Positions 1 to 11,954 of a stretch of DNA of 64,000 nucleotides are shown piece by piece (the first letter of the stretch is position 1; each line of letters opens with the position of its first letter). Both the position numbers and the translations under genes were made by a program. The stretch covers positions 1,054,001 through 1,118,000 of the forward strand of contig JAVLRN010000010.1 in the NCBI GenBank assembly GCA_032821775.1, read 5' to 3'. Below the pieces are notes generated by a model. It had not been told where the DNA came from. It saw nothing but the letters and a program-made list of their open reading frames with translations, and did not search any database. This DNA is from Sanguinoderma infundibulare (taxonomy: Eukaryota; Basidiomycota; Agaricomycetes; Polyporales; Polyporaceae).

Positions 1-454
1 CTCGCATAGTGGTCCTTTCACACCTGCCGACGTGCTCCGGATGATGCAGCTCTCCGTTCTGTAGGAGGACGTCTCGGAGGGCCACGAAGCCGACAACGAG
101 GTGAGTGAGATGCCGTTCGTGTTCTGGCCTGCGGAGACCCTCTGGGCAAACATGGAGGGCCTCATGCCGGAAGACTTCAACCTCGGGTCGATCCCGCCCG
201 TCGAGCTAGGCCGAGCGCAGTTCGAAGCGATGCCGCAGCCAAACGCCGTCGACACTGCAGCGTACGGCGAGTGGGGGCTCGTGCCGTTTGCCGACGAGGA
301 GCCCACTTGCGCCGAGGAATACAACGCCGCGTGGCAGGAAGGTTACGTCCCGCCTGAAGAGTACAACTATGACGACGCGTCTGCAATGACACCATCCGCC
401 TCGGGCCAGGACGGGTTCCAGGGGATGTATGCGCATGATCCTATGAACTGGTAA
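1..454 (+). CDS. 3' end of an unrecognised gene (cut by window start)
   Basis: I do not recognise this protein. A frame open from base 2 runs to a TAA at 452-454, interrupted by one TAG at 62-64. The 117 residues after it are acidic and rich in Pro, Glu, Tyr and Trp (for example MPFVFWPAETLW and the end AHDPMNW), which resembles the disordered C-terminal tail of a regulatory protein. The TAG sits where CAG would keep the frame open, so this is either a decayed 3' end or the boundary of an unseen intron; a GTGAGT donor-like motif also lies at 101. Bases 455-761 after it hold no gene I can support, only AT-rich DNA. Confidence 0.4.
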
Positions 455-761
455 CGACGCTGTTGGCTCACACGGGCGTGGGTCGATGCGACTGCTCAGA
501 CTCTTCAGGACACTGTATAAAATTTTATTGCATCACACACTCACCCAACTCCCCCCTCTTCCCCCACCTTCCATGTCTTCGCTCATTGCATGCTACGCCA
601 CCCTCACACCACCCCTCTCCTTTCCTCTGCGACATCCCCATTTCCTCTTGTTCTTCTTCTTGTGTCTTTACAATTTGTATTGTCAGGCTGTAGTATGTAC
701 ATGAAATATATAATGTTTGCATCCAAATGGATGAGCTGAGGCTGAGGGGTGATCAAACTTC

Positions 762-964
762 CTCAAGTAGTGCAAAAGTAGTGCTGAGTACTACAACTAC
801 TGTTTCTGATAGTGCATATTATTATAATTGTAAAGATGTCCCTGCATGTTAGGACAATATTAGCACTAATTAGATCAAATTAGACCCAATTAGATTGATA
901 GTAGCTCCATTAGATCATATTTGTACTAAATGCATTGAATTAGCTTGGGATGTTTTTCCTGATG
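762..964 (-). repeat. Dispersed AT-rich repeat R1, left copy
   Basis: The reverse complement of this stretch matches 56251-56460 closely, from CATCAGGAAAA at one end to the TTTGAG region at the other. It contains several near-copies of a TAATTAGATCAAA-like unit. It ends within a few bases of the outer edge of the left duplication arm. It is small, AT-rich and non-coding, as expected of a miniature element or transposon remnant, but I see no clear terminal inverted repeat. Confidence 0.75.
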
Positions 965-1031
965 TAGCTCGGTCTTCCAATCACCAATAACCGAAGTGGG
1001 ATCTTGAGGTGCAACGGTCACAAAAAACAGG

Positions 1032-1491
1032 TCACGTAGAACCGTACATGACAGATGCTGAAGGGATGAAGCGTTGTTCCTTCGTCCAATCAACCGAGGA
1101 CCAAACTTGGGATGTGTCATTGACGACCTGCAGGACGTCCCATCCAGCTCGAACGTCGGAAGTAGCGAGCTCCAGCATGCCGTTCTCCTCGAATAGGTAG
1201 GTTCTATCAGGGAAGAATGTGTAGATGACCAACTTCTCGTGTACGAGACATCGGATCAAGACGAACAGGAAAAAAAGTAAGACTTCCCTGGACATGGAGA
1301 AGAGTGAGTAGTGCCGAATCTAGACAATCGCCCGGACCGTACAGAAAGCGTGCACGTACCCCCCTCTGCCCGAGGAGTACACAGCCGTACACCCGGGCTA
1401 ATAGCACTTCCTTCCGTTCATTCCGGAGGCCGTCGAAGAGCGCATTTGATCTGGTGGCTGGTGGACTGCCGCGATACTTCGTCGAGGACAA
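1032..1491 (-). pseudogene. Unrecognised gene, left copy, frame broken
   Basis: The reverse strand encodes fragments matching the copy at 50592-51050: RSNALFDGLRNERKEVLLAR, then RTYLFEENGMLELATSDVR and SSVDWTKEQRFIPSASV. In this arm the two halves lie in different frames, with the switch around 1207-1290. A GTACGT donor-like site follows the Gly-Gln-Arg-Gly segment, so an intron may explain part of the break. Both arms keep the coding-like pattern, but I cannot name a family. A related open stretch continues upstream on the same strand to about 1832. I see no gene from 1833 to 2359. Confidence 0.35.
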
Positions 1492-2359
1492 CCTTCGTCT
1501 TCAAACTCCATCCACCAAAGCTGATGCAAGGCATAAATGGTTGGGCATCTAAGTGGATCGAACGTTTGGTCGAATCCATAGCTAACTGTATCGGTAATGG
1601 TCATTAGCAGAGGGGTCGCCGACGAGGAATGAACTTGGACGAGGCTCTGGCAGATAGCCGAGCATAGGGACGAGCACGCTGAGAGTTCTCTGCGAAACGC
1701 AGGCCGACCCATATTTCTAGCAATTACTCTAGCCTGTCCGTGCTTGGTGGCATGTTGAGTTCCTTTACAAAGGGGCAGTGCAAGTATGTTACAACTTAGA
1801 AGTCTAAAACATAGATCACTCCGCCGACGCACCTCGACAGTCTGAAGTGGTTAGTGGTTGGGCAACATGCCATCAACGGATCCGCGACGTTCTCTCTCCG
1901 CGAGCACTTCCGGGGCCGTTCGGGAGACTGCGGACGGACTTTATCAGCCTCCACGTTGCTAATAAGATCTAAATCGGAGGTCGCACCTTTGGGAGGGACC
2001 CAGTCCGTGAAGCTTAATTAAATACAGCATGTGATGAGCTCACCATGATCGTGGTTCTAGCACGAGGCGCGTGACGTAATTGTGTGGTTCTGTGGGTCCA
2101 ATGCGAAAGTAAGGAGAGGAACGATGATTTCCAGAGACGTCTTCACACTTATACTATACTCCGCTTGTGGGCGACCTACAAGCAAAACCCTATTCCACGA
2201 TCCACCGCTACTCCAAGCCTTACACATCGTATCATCATACACTTCGGGTTCTCTGCTCGTTCCGTTCTTCCGACTCGCCCAACATCGCCGCCGCGACACA
2301 TGTCCGAACGGTCGTCGCACATATTATCGAGCACATCACGTCCGATTTCGAAGTCACGC

Positions 2360-3904
2360 TCAGTTGAATGGCACAGGCCGAATGCCCGCTCCCGCCAGCC
2401 TCGCTCCCGGGATAGCAGGTCTCCTCACCGCCGCCTCCGCTGCGCCAAACGCCGATGGCACCGGGATCCTACAGCAGTTGCCCCAGCCCGCGTGCTGCTG
2501 GCCGACACCTCCCATATTCGCCACGCCGGTGGGTCGTTCAGGTCCAAAGGGTCAGAGGGTGGCGCTGGCAGGGGGCCATCCCAGGGGAGGAAGGAGTCGA
2601 AGAGGAAGTGCTGCATGACGGGGACTTGCCGAGGACCTCGGCGAGATACATCGTGATGAGGCCCGAGTTGACCTTGTCCCACGTCTTGACCTTTTGTGAT
2701 GAGTCAGAGGGATGGGAAACGGCAGATGGGGAGTAGGACCGATGTAAATGGTGCAAGCGTGTGGCGTGCTGCGGGGATATCGTCGAGAATGGTTGAGTGT
2801 CAGCGGAGGGAGGCGGTCTTGACCGAGTTGGTGAACGCGATGCAGGCGAGGTACATGTAGTGCTTCAAGAACTCTTCTGGGGTCTCCGCGTCGTCTATCG
2901 AGTTTGGCCGGATGTACTTGTGCCCTGGAACGCGGTGTCGACTCGTGCACTTGAACAGGCTTACGAACCTCACAGCTGGGCAGCACCCCACAGGAACAGC
3001 AGGAAGTGGTAGTCGTCTATGCTCCATACACCGTGCGATCTGGCAGGCTCTAGCCAATATGTCGACTGCAGCACGCGCATGATCTGAATATATCTGTTGC
3101 AAGGCGTCACCGTTGGCAGGTTGGGGGCGGGGAAAGACGACGACTGACCTCCAGAACACTTTGATCACTAACGCAGTGGGATCGATCTCTTGAAACACGG
3201 CGAGTTTCCCTATTAACATCCTAGCGGACACGCGATTTCAAATTTGGTCGTCCGAGACTTCGGGGAGAGGCTGACAACTTACATCCAACACAGGAAGTTG
3301 AGCTCCATACCGCTTCCATAGTCGATACGCGATCGGTTCCCCCAAGCCTTCGTAAGATACACTGAGCTCTGGGATCGCAGCGTCTGTAAGACCGAGGATG
3401 ATTTTGTGCAGCTCAGGAGCAATCTCTACGGACCGAACATGTGTTCAAAGACAGAGGGAAGGAAGAGTTGGTGACTGAAGTATCTCGGGGACAAGCGTGC
3501 CCCTGAACTTGGTGGTAGAACGTCCCGAATGCTGGGTTTCCAAACCCAGATGCCTGCTCTCGGCCGTCTCAGATATCCGTTCGAGCACATTTAGCACGGC
3601 TTGTATGCTCTAATCGGAGGCCCGCGTTTAAAATCAGTTCACATGATGACAGGACAAAACCGACAGACAGACTTACGCACAGGTGAAACCGGAATCTCGT
3701 AATGGTGAGCTTCACGCCGACAACGCGTTCGTTGAGCGTGATGATGTACGAGACGATGGCCTCGCGCGTTTTCGATGCTTGGAACGCCTCGAGGTTCTCC
3801 TTGGTGAGGATCAGCTTGCGCGGGACGATGTGCTCGTGGTCCTTCAATTCCACTAGATCCAGAGTAAACATAGTGATCGTCAGGGTGAATACCGGCTCGG
3901 CCAT
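2360..3904 (-). pseudogene. PP2A activator (PTPA/RRD family) pseudogene, left copy
   Basis: PTPA proteins are peptidyl-prolyl isomerases that activate protein phosphatase 2A. The N-terminal exon (ending at 3904) reads VPRKLILTKENLEAFQASK. Later exons encode the family hallmarks: [55 protein letters not shown], then VKTWDKVNSGLI and the C-terminal CCGIPVPSAFGAAEAAV. After TASLR a TGA (2800-2802) replaces the Trp expected before HS-MLDDI. A one-base loss shifts the frame just before the VMQHFLF segment. Here a further CGA-to-TGA change falls at the end of the AAQL exon. The first two lesions are shared with the other arm, so the gene was dead before duplication. It starts head to head with the SURF6-like pseudogene. 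Confidence 0.85.
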
Positions 3905-3939
3905 GGTGGTGGATGGGTTTCCCTCATACCACCTTGCCT

Positions 3940-5062
3940 TCCTCTCTAACTAGCCACGCCCGCCATATTGGTGCTGCAAGATTCGATCGAAAACATAACG
4001 ACGCCTTCGAGTCGCTCCTCAAGCTCATCCCCGCAAAATACTACCTCATGCAAGATGATGCCGATGCCCAGTCAAATAATGTTATATACGAGCATTGGCT
4101 GAACACCCGTTGAGTCGTTCAGTATGTATGTGAAAGACAAGGCATGTCCTCTACTACCCTGCGCATCTAATTGCTCTCTGCATGACTTAGCCCGATGCCC
4201 AGCTTCAGCTTCACGCTGCGAACATCAAAAAGAGCGAGGGCCCCGCGGCGCGCGAAGAGAAGGAACCGAAGAGCACCAAAAGCAAGGGTAAACGGAAAGC
4301 CGCTGTGCACGACGAAGATGACCACTCGGACGTGATGCACCCCGATGTACCCATGTCGGACTCTGGTGACGATGATGAGGAGGACGAAACGCAGGCCGCA
4401 CGATGGACCTGGACGGGGACGCCGCCCCGCCCGAGTCGGGCGGGATCGTGGCATTGAGGGAGAAGTTGCACGCGGGGATGGCGGAGCTGCTTGCTGCAGG
4501 CGGAGAGCCAACCAGCGGGGACGAGCTGTTGGAGGAGCGGCGGCAGCAACGCGCCGCGATGCGCGAGCGGAGGAGGAGCGGAAGGGCAAAAGCAAGGACA
4601 AGCAGCAGCAGCACTTTCCAGACCCAATTCTCGTCCCCGGCTCTAGTAAGCCTACACATCAAGACCCCCAGTCCAAATTCGCCTCCATCGCCTTCTCCAA
4701 CCTTACTGCCTCCACCTCCATCGCGACTGCATCCAAATCCACCAACAAGAACAAGAAAAACCCACCCACGAGCACGTCCAACCCGGCGCAAGCTCTCACC
4801 CAGGTGGAGAAGCTCGCGGCGCTGGCAGAGGCGGAACGGGCCGCGCACGCGTCCAGGGCGTAAAGGTTCACGACGGTGAGGGGCAGCTGAAGAAGAGGGT
4901 GAAGCGGAAGGAGAAGCAGAAGTCGAAGAGCAAGGAGCGGTGGGACGAGCGCAAGGAGCGGGCATGGCGGCAAGGGCGGAGAGGCGGAGGAGGGGGGGGG
5001 GGCGCAAGGGCAAGGCCAAGGCGCGGCCTGGCTTGGAGGGCGGGGAGAAGGGGAGCAAGTGA
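3940..5062 (+). pseudogene. SURF6/Rrp14-like ribosome biogenesis pseudogene, left copy
   Basis: SURF6/Rrp14 proteins are nucleolar factors for ribosome assembly. The N-terminal motif DAFESLLKLIPAKYYL is present, then ALREKLHAGMAEL and LLEERRQQRAAMRERRR, then the basic C-terminal core VKVHDGEGQLKKRVKRKEKQ followed by KERWDERKER, ending in a TGA at 5060-5062. These blocks lie in three different frames: one shift follows the RERRR block near 4575 and another lies near 4858 before VKVHD. Both shifts also occur in the right arm. A run of 11 G near 4992-5002 is unique to this copy. It is transcribed away from PTPA and the two starts are only tens of bases apart. Confidence 0.75.
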
Positions 5063-5339
5063 GCTGAGCATCTGCTGTGTCGTTGCATATCCCTTCCGCG
5101 CTCGTACTCACGCATTCATTTGTGTCCGTCAACGCCCACGTAAGACCGATGTCTGTTCATCACGCCAGATACAAATGGAAGTCGTAGATACTGCTGAAAG
5201 GTGATCAGAACGACATGGGCGCGACGAAAGACCAAGATGCGCCCAGCTGCGGAGGCAGCCGCGGCGCTTTGACCAGTACCATCAGTATTCACTCATCGTC
5301 TCTACCTTTCCACTGCATACATATCCCACCATTCCTTGG

Positions 5340-5954
5340 ATGAGCCCCGACCCATGGGAAACCTTGAAGCAAATCGAATACCTTGGTGGCTTTACGCTCT
5401 CGACAACGTACGTCCCCCGTGTCTTGGTCCCGTCGCCCACGCCGACTCGGATACTGTCATTGGACGCACAGACCAACGCGATAGTCACATTGCTGACCGC
5501 CGCCGCCGTGCTGTACACGCGTTCTGCGGGCGTCGCGTACTTTGCGGCGAGTGCGGTCCTCTGCTCGGTGACCGTGAAGATCATCAAGCGGTTCTTGCGC
5601 CCCAACATGTCCTGACGGTCTGAAATTGTGTGACGTAGGATGCCGAGCACGCACTCGGCGACGATCGCGTACTTCGCGACGTACATCACCCTCGCGTGCG
5701 CACATCTGCCCATACACCCCGTCTTCCCCTCGTCTTCCCTGACACGCATTCTCCCGCCGCTCATCGTCCTGCCCCTCGCCAGCACCATTGCGGTGTCGAG
5801 GATATGGCTTGGGCATCATACCGTCCCGCAGGTTGGCGCTGGAGTCGCGTATGGCCTGATCTACGCGCCGCTCATGTTTAGGTTGTGGACACATGGGTTG
5901 AACGAGTATGGACCTTGGATAGAGGAATTGGTCCGCACGTATATCCCCATCTAG
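5340..5954 (+). pseudogene. PAP2-family phosphatase, left copy, inactivated by deletion
   Basis: The first exon (from 5340) encodes IEYLGGFTLSTTYVPR and KIIKRFLRP but then stops at 5613-5615. Relative to the right arm about 100 bp is missing, which removes the rest of the first PAP2 phosphate-binding motif (KxxxxxxRP) and the exon 1 donor. The second exon (5640-5954) is intact, with MPSTHS (motif 2) and SRIWLGHHTVPQV (motif 3). Without motif 1 the product should be inactive. The right-arm copy lacks this deletion. From 5955 to 6508 lies the intergenic region before the next gene, with no gene I can support. Confidence 0.8.
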
Positions 5955-6508
5955 AGCCTGAATATACACTTCTTGAAAACCTTTTCTACAGAGGTCTCGC
6001 TCTTGTCGCTGAGTCTGGCTCTGCAAGTGGGACGCAAGAGTCGATCTCTTCCAGCTCCCTCGTCCCTCCTGCGCAGCAATGTTTCGTGTTCGTTCAGGGC
6101 GTAGAATACAGCAGGCTGCCCCAGCTTCACGGTAGTCAATCAGAGCAAGCGTAAACGGCAAAGTGAGCGTTGGGTCGTTATTGCTGCTCTTCTTGCTCTG
6201 ATCAGTCGTCATGTTCTATATTGACTTTTCACTCTCAGGTCCGAACAACGTCAGACTGGGTCCCGAGTAACGCCAGGCTGGGCTCCGAATAGCGTCGGTG
6301 GTCAGCCCACACCGGGTCATCCACCACCGTCATCCGCCACTCACCCATCCTTAAAACCTGCTCTGCGCGCCCTTGGAAACCCCACAACCGCCTTCTGTTG
6401 CTCTCCCACCATCCACTGCCTCTTGACACGAATCGCACTCAGCTTCATCTCAGCATCAACGTTTTGACTTCTTAACTCCTATTCCGATCTCAGTTTCACC
6501 TCGTCACG

Positions 6509-9199
6509 ATGTGGTGGCTACTCATCGGGGTCCTTGCGCTCCTGCAAGCCGTCGTACATGTCCTCAGCACCGGTCTCGTCCTCGTCGGCATCACCATTGC
6601 CCAACTGGGCTTCTACCTTGCGGCTGTGAATCAGATCCTGGTCGATGCTCGTCTCGACGTGGCGAATACCCGGATCCTCGCTGACGGTCAAGACATCGCG
6701 ACGTACCCTCGCGCCTCTGCGTCGACCCTTGGCGGCGTCCTCATCGTCACCGGGCCCTTCCTCTTCCCGTACTTGCTGGTGTGCGACATCGGTCAGACCG
6801 CCGCCGCCGCCGTCCGTTCCCTCTGGCGTGCATCGGCCAGGTTCATCGCACTTCTTTGCCGTCTTGGATGGTCCACTTTCTTGGCTGCTTACCACATCTG
6901 TGCGTTCTTCTTTGCGGTCACCCCACCGGTTTGCCGGGCCCTTGCGCTTTTCGCTTGGATCGCCTTCCGCATCCTCCGTGCATTCGCGACCGCGGCCATC
7001 AACGTCTGGCCGTTCGTGCGCTTCGGGATCTGCATCCTTGTTCGCCTGATCGTGCGTGCGACCTCGGTTCTCAAGAACGCGACCTTGTACGGGTTCCCCA
7101 GAACGAGGCTGTCCATCACAGAGCACCTCGTCTGGCGGGAGAGGTGCATGCTCGCTGTGATGACCCTCGCGCTCCAGGTATGCATGCATCTCCACACTAC
7201 ATCCCGCTCTTCCTAATGGCTGTGTTTGTAGCTGCTGTGGACACGGCACCCTCGTCGACGCCCTCGCCGTTACGGGTCCTCGACTCGCGACTCGGCCGAC
7301 CTCGCCGTCGTCGCTGTGACCCCTCGTCCGATCCTTGACGCGGCTCTGCCTGGCTTCGCTACTGTTCTCGGCACCCTCACTCCTCGGCAGCTCCTCTCCG
7401 CCATGGTCTACGGCGCGAACCCTCCTTCGATGGTCCTCGCGGTCGAGTGTGACATTCCCTCCATGGTCTCTGCTACCGTGGAACCGGAGGCCAATGACCG
7501 TCGCTGCCTTGCGTTGGTCCGTTACGTCCCGTTGTTTTCGTCCCATGGTGGCAAAACCGACGTCGACATTCTCGCCTCGACTGTAGCCATGTCAGCCAGC
7601 GTCATTGACGGCCTGCAGCTCACTTCCACTCTCTCTTATGGCTTGAACCAGCCGTCCAAGGTCCTCTCTGTCAACTCCGATGGCCCTCTGAAGTTATCTG
7701 CTGGTGACACGATCGCCAAACCGGAAGCGGAGGCTCGCTGCTTGGCCTTGATCGTTTATGTCCCGCCTTTCTCATCTCGCTTGTCTTGTCTTACGTCGGA
7801 CTCGCCTCCCCAGGTCTCGACCGGGTTCTCCCTCCGTGACCTCCTCGCTCTCCGCGCCGTGTCTTGCGTCGTACGTCAACCCTTGGTCATGGGCTCATTC
7901 CGCATCATGAACACGATCGCGGACGTCCAGGAAGCTCAAGCCACCATGTCGGCGCTCGTCAAGTTCAGCCCTCGCGACAACTATCTGCGCATTGAGTCCT
8001 CTAGGTCCCCTACCGAGACCGTGGATCCGGTCGCCGAAGCTGAGTACGAGCCCCTCGTCGCCAAGGCTGATGAGGAAGCAGAGGCCGTCGACACCGGCTA
8101 CGCCTTCGCCGTTTCAGCGGGCGCCGTGCTTGAAGAGACTGTGCCTCCCGTCATGCGTTGCTCCCACTCGTGCCCCAACATACCCAGCGGAGCCGAACCC
8201 CGGGTCGCAATCAGTGCTAGCCCTTCACTTCCCGCTTCCCTGCCGGACTTCGAGGCACTCGACGTTAAGCCTGCGGTCATACCATGCGCTGTTTCGTGCC
8301 CTAGCATCCTCAGTGCCGCCGAACCATCTGGCGAGTGGATTCCGGGCCTCTGTGTTGTCCGCGCGAGCCCTTCGCTCCCCCTTTCCATGGAGCGCTTGGG
8401 TGCACGGGCGGGTCCTTGTATCTCCTGGGACGACGACGAGCTGGATTCTTTTGCGACGGCGACCTCGGAGCCGGTCGCCGAAGACCGCCCTTCCGCTGTG
8501 GCCGTGGACGACGTCAGGGAGGGCCTCCTGTCCAAGTCTTCGTCTTCCACGGGGCTCAACGCTAGCGCTCCTCCTTTCGTCCCCGGCATCGGCTCGTTTA
8601 TCATTGCAGGACGTCGATCCGCAGCGGGCGAGTCTAGTGGATGCGCGGACGGCCCATCGGAGTTCTCTGTTGGCCTGCCACTCAGCAAGCGGTCGGATCC
8701 CGCCATACACACCCCCGAATCGAAGGTCGCCCAGAGAGACCCTCAGCCCGCAATCGGCCAAGCCCGCGAGCGCGATCGCGACGCACCGCCGTCGCAAATC
8801 GCGCTACCGGCCGAGCCGTCGGGATCTCGTCCTAACGCGTCCAGGGGCGCGCGCAAGAACAAAGTTCCTGCTGCGTCGTCTGTGGCCCCGTCCGACGAGA
8901 CACCAGCTCCTGCACGGCCGGCTCGGACTCAGTCTCCGTCCGCTGGGACAGCCGTCCAGCCCATGCCCTCTAGCTCGAGTTCAACTTCCCCTCTCGAGTC
9001 TTCCCCCTCGAACGCCAATCCTTTTGAGAGCTCGACCGCGGCGGAGGATGGCACAGGGAAGAAAACTCGTCGCGGGCACAGGGGCGGTCAGAGGCTCACG
9101 GGTCAGCAGCGGAAGGAGAAGAAGGCCAGGGAGGCCGAGGCTCGGGTCGCCGCCGCCGCTGCCTGGACCAACGATGGTTTGGTGGATGTTTGGGATTAG
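6509..9199 (+). CDS. Large membrane protein of unknown family, left copy (878 aa)
   Basis: Two exons, 6509-7177 and 7232-9199, join in phase across a GTATGC...GTAG intron. The product has 878 residues. The N-terminal 223 residues hold several hydrophobic segments, the first near residues 2-40 (WWLLIGVLALLQAVVHVL) and others around 72-95 and 105-145, with Arg-rich loops. The soluble part has an internal repeat of about 60 residues (nt 7400-7560 and 7630-7790) with the pattern YGxNxPSxVLxV...RCLALxxYVPxFSS, and a second repeat pair around CSHSCPNIPSGAEP and CAVSCPSILSAAEP. The C-terminus is basic (KKTRRGHRGGQRLTGQQRKE) and ends in VDVWD. I recognise no domain. The copy in the other arm is also open throughout. 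Confidence 0.85.
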
Positions 9200-9411
9200 G
9201 AATTCGCAGGGATTGTCGCGCTTTCGGTCGGGCCCTATGTTCATCTATCTATTTCTCTATCTATCTGCTCGATATTTGACAAATATTATTTCTCTTTACT
9301 CTTGATCTTGTCGGTTGGCCTCAGTGGGCAGACAACTTGTGTAATGGGCGCCGCGCATGCTATGACTCCGAGGTGCTCCCTCTTGAGCTCCATTCTGTTC
9401 CAACCTACATC

Positions 9412-9967
9412 AACCGAGGTTAGGAACATGAACAATATCAACGCGAACGAATCGTAGCGCCCGCGGACCTCGAACTCTTCCGAAAAGAACGGAGTGCTCT
9501 CGCCAAACTCTCTTCTGCCTCCTCCTGCTCCTCCGGTTCCTCCACCACGATAAGTATTTCCGTATCGTCGATATTTATTCTGTCGATGTCTTTGACAACG
9601 TCGTTTCAGATTTTAGATGCCGTTGGTTCGCTGCCAGCAGCTACGGGGACCATGACGTGTACATCATGATGATCATGGTCCGAGTCTTTTGTATGTGCCA
9701 TACTCTTTCAAGCATTGTCTTAGCAATTAACAATGGACGAAAGCAAAGCCCTAGGCAGCCTGGCGAGTTGGGAACAGATGACAGCTGACCGCGCTTTGTT
9801 TTCCAAAAATTGTGGTCCTGTGGCTGAAGTACAAATCGGCCACTGCATATATAAAGATCTGAACACGGGAGACCCGAGGAGAATCCTACTATCGCCTTGC
9901 ACATCGACTTGTAAGTTTTCCCTCTCAGTTTTCTCAGACTCTGCTTCATGGCTGAAACAGATTTAGA
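9412..9967. promoter_or_regulatory. Intergenic region with TATA box upstream of the F-box-like gene
   Basis: No gene is supported here. A TATATAAA box lies at 9848-9855, about 113 bp before the ATG at 9968. A GTAAGT-like donor near 9911 and a CAG near 9960 suggest a possible short intron in the 5' leader. The duplication arm ends at the left border of this stretch. Confidence 0.5.
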
Positions 9968-11439
9968 ATGATGGTTACCTCTTCGGCCCGCGTGGTTCCA
10001 CTGGAATTGCAACTGGACATCATCGACTATATGGCCGATGACGAGCGTTTTCTCCGGAATTGCTCCTTCGTCTGCCCCGCGTGGTTACTGTATACACGAA
10101 TCTACCTGTGGAGCGCAGTCGCCCTGATGCCAACTGACCATGTACACTTGAACCCCTGGCGACGCCGGCCCCGTGTTCAAGTTGGGGAGTTTCAGGAGTC
10201 TCCCTGGTCCCGCCGCGCCACGTCGATAGCGGATGCGATATCCTTCTTCTCTGCAAACCCCGATATTGCGAAGCATGTCAAGAGGCTTGGGATTGACGCC
10301 TTCATTGGGCTGCCTGTGGAAGCCTTCTCCTCACTGCTCTCCGCGCTGCCCAACGTGGTCTACCTCAATATCATCAACACCGACTTCTTGCCCTTTCGAC
10401 TCTCCTCCCCCTTTGACGTCGACGTAGAAAACCCAGATATCGAGTGTGTGTACGCACACCGGCTCGACCGTGTTCGCATAGAAAATTGCAACGTCGTCGA
10501 ACGGGATGATGTAGACACCCTTCTCCAGGTACTCGGCCTCTCCTCCTCCATCGATAACCTCGAGCTCTTGGGCCAAGCACAGGCCAGCTACGCCCTCATA
10601 GAGAGACACCAAGCCATTCGCGTCCGAAAGAACGTGCCGCTGCCTCCCCAACCAGCGGTCTCCTACCTCGCCGTAAATCGCATCGATCCTGCCATGCTCG
10701 GCTACTTGTTCAAGGACACAGCGCTCTGCCGGGTCCTCAAGGTGCTCTCGCCGCTCTCTATGTGGACCCACGACGACCTCGTCTACATGGCGAACGCGCT
10801 GCTGCCCCACGTCAGCTCGACGGTGGACTTGATCCACTTTCACCCCGGCATTCCTATAGGGCTCATAGACCCGAGTCCGGCGGATCAGGAGGTTATAGAC
10901 GCAGGTAAGCATGATGTTATGCACACACGACTCGGAGCCGACGGGTTGCTGACTTGCTCCTTTTCTCTCTCTCTCTATCTCCGTCAACGCATCGCCGTCG
11001 GACCGCAGCGTTCACTCGCATCGCGCTGTCATGTGCCTGCCTGAAGCACGTTAGCCTGACGCTCGGACACTCCATGAGGATGCCGAAGCCACTCGACTAC
11101 TCTCACCTCTTCGAGGGCTTCCTCAAGGTCATCCAACGCGTGCCCAGCAACGCGTCTCTCAAGCGCTTTACTGTCAGCCTTATGGTTAATGACGGGATGA
11201 GCGTCGTTCCTTGGCACAACTTGGTGACCACGATGGATGTTCTGAAGGGATACAACTGGGCCGGGCTGGAACGAGTGCTGCTGGTGAAGGCTCTCTGCGA
11301 GGTGACGCTGGAAGTTAAGGTCAAGTACATTGCGCCGCTTCCGTCCGAGGAAGACAAGCAGGGCATGCTCAAGCACTTGAAGGAACGCATGTCAAAGCTC
11401 CTCGCAGAGAATAGGCTGGAGGTCAATTCCTTCGAGTGA
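9968..11439 (+). CDS. F-box-like protein (455 aa)
   Basis: Exons 9968-10904 and 11009-11439 join in phase (GTAAGC...GCAG) to give 455 residues. The N-terminal VPLELQLDIIDYMADDERF followed by NCSFVCPAW fits an agaricomycete F-box motif, which would recruit targets to an SCF ubiquitin ligase. The rest is leucine-rich, with spaced segments such as LPNVVYLNIINTDFLPF and LKHVSLTLGHSM, like the degenerate repeats common in this fungal class. The start follows a TATA box at 9848. A copy of its last 200 coding bases and 3' flank lies inverted at 40490-40812. The family is expanded in Agaricomycetes and substrates are generally unknown. Confidence 0.75.
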
Positions 11440-11545
11440 GAATCCTGGGGATGATGACAGCGTTATATCGAGGACTGTTGTCTTGAAACGTGTACCTAAT
11501 ATGTTTTCGAGTACGTCGATGTCACAGATTATAGATAGCCTAGTT
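11226..11545 (+). repeat. 3' end of F-box gene, duplicated inverted at 40490-40812
   Basis: The end of the F-box coding region and about 100 bp of 3' flank match the reverse complement of 40490-40812 (for example AAGGAACGCATG and GAATCCTGGGGA, then TACGTCGATGTCACA). This block lies 1.8 kb from the inner end of the left arm. Its partner lies 1.76 kb from the inner end of the right arm, as if it were part of the same inverted duplication. Confidence 0.85.
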
Positions 11546-11670
11546 CGGATGTCCGTGGTGAGACCTTCGAATCGTCATTTGGATGACAACCGCTTTCTCC
11601 TTTAGTTCTTTTCAGGCCAGCAGGAGTCGTGGCCTGAAGTGGAATTCGCCACGCGGGGTCCTTCTGCTTT

Positions 11671-11693
11671 GTATGGCCCCCGTGGGGCCATAC
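11671..11693. other. Perfect 10-bp hairpin
   Basis: GTATGGCCCC, a 3-base CGT loop and GGGGCCATAC form a perfect stem. It lies about 230 bp after the F-box stop, in a non-coding stretch (11440-11954) where I see no gene. It could be a transcript-end structure or chance. Confidence 0.45.
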
Positions 11694-11954
11694 ACTACGC
11701 CGAGGATATCGAGAACGGGGTGAAGAAGCGCTGGAAGGACCTTATGGACGAGAGCTCAGCTTGCGTATTGTCATGGCCAGGTCTTCAAAGGAGTATCAGA
11801 ATGTAATATATGCAAACATAAGATGTCCTGCGGTACTCAATCAAATAGACATAGACAGAATCCTGACAGTCTAAAATGTTCTCAACGATATAGACACTAT
11901 CCGATGTCAGACGAAGCAAATGTGCCCTTCCACCGTGCGCTCGAGGACCCACCC

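Larger units (their letters stand above)
965..9411 (+). repeat. Left arm of large inverted segmental duplication
   Basis: This block matches the reverse complement of 42577-51116 from end to end, with scattered substitutions and indels. At the outer edge the match fades near 965, next to repeat R1. At the inner edge it stops at 9411, just after a conserved stretch that includes ACTCCGAGGTGCTCCCTCTT. Gene order and relative orientation are preserved. The arms flank about 33 kb. Arm-specific differences, such as a 100-bp deletion in PAP2 and a run of 11 G near 4992, argue against a simple assembly echo. Confidence 0.92.

Noticed and set aside
463..722. Overlapping small frames after the first gene
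   Set aside because: Pyrimidine-rich low-complexity sequence, typical of untranslated or intergenic DNA.
11785..11950. Remaining rbx1 exons after the duplicated exon 1
   Set aside because: A short stretch reading IVENILDC resembles Rbx1 only weakly; no RING cysteines follow, so the copy ends at the intron border.
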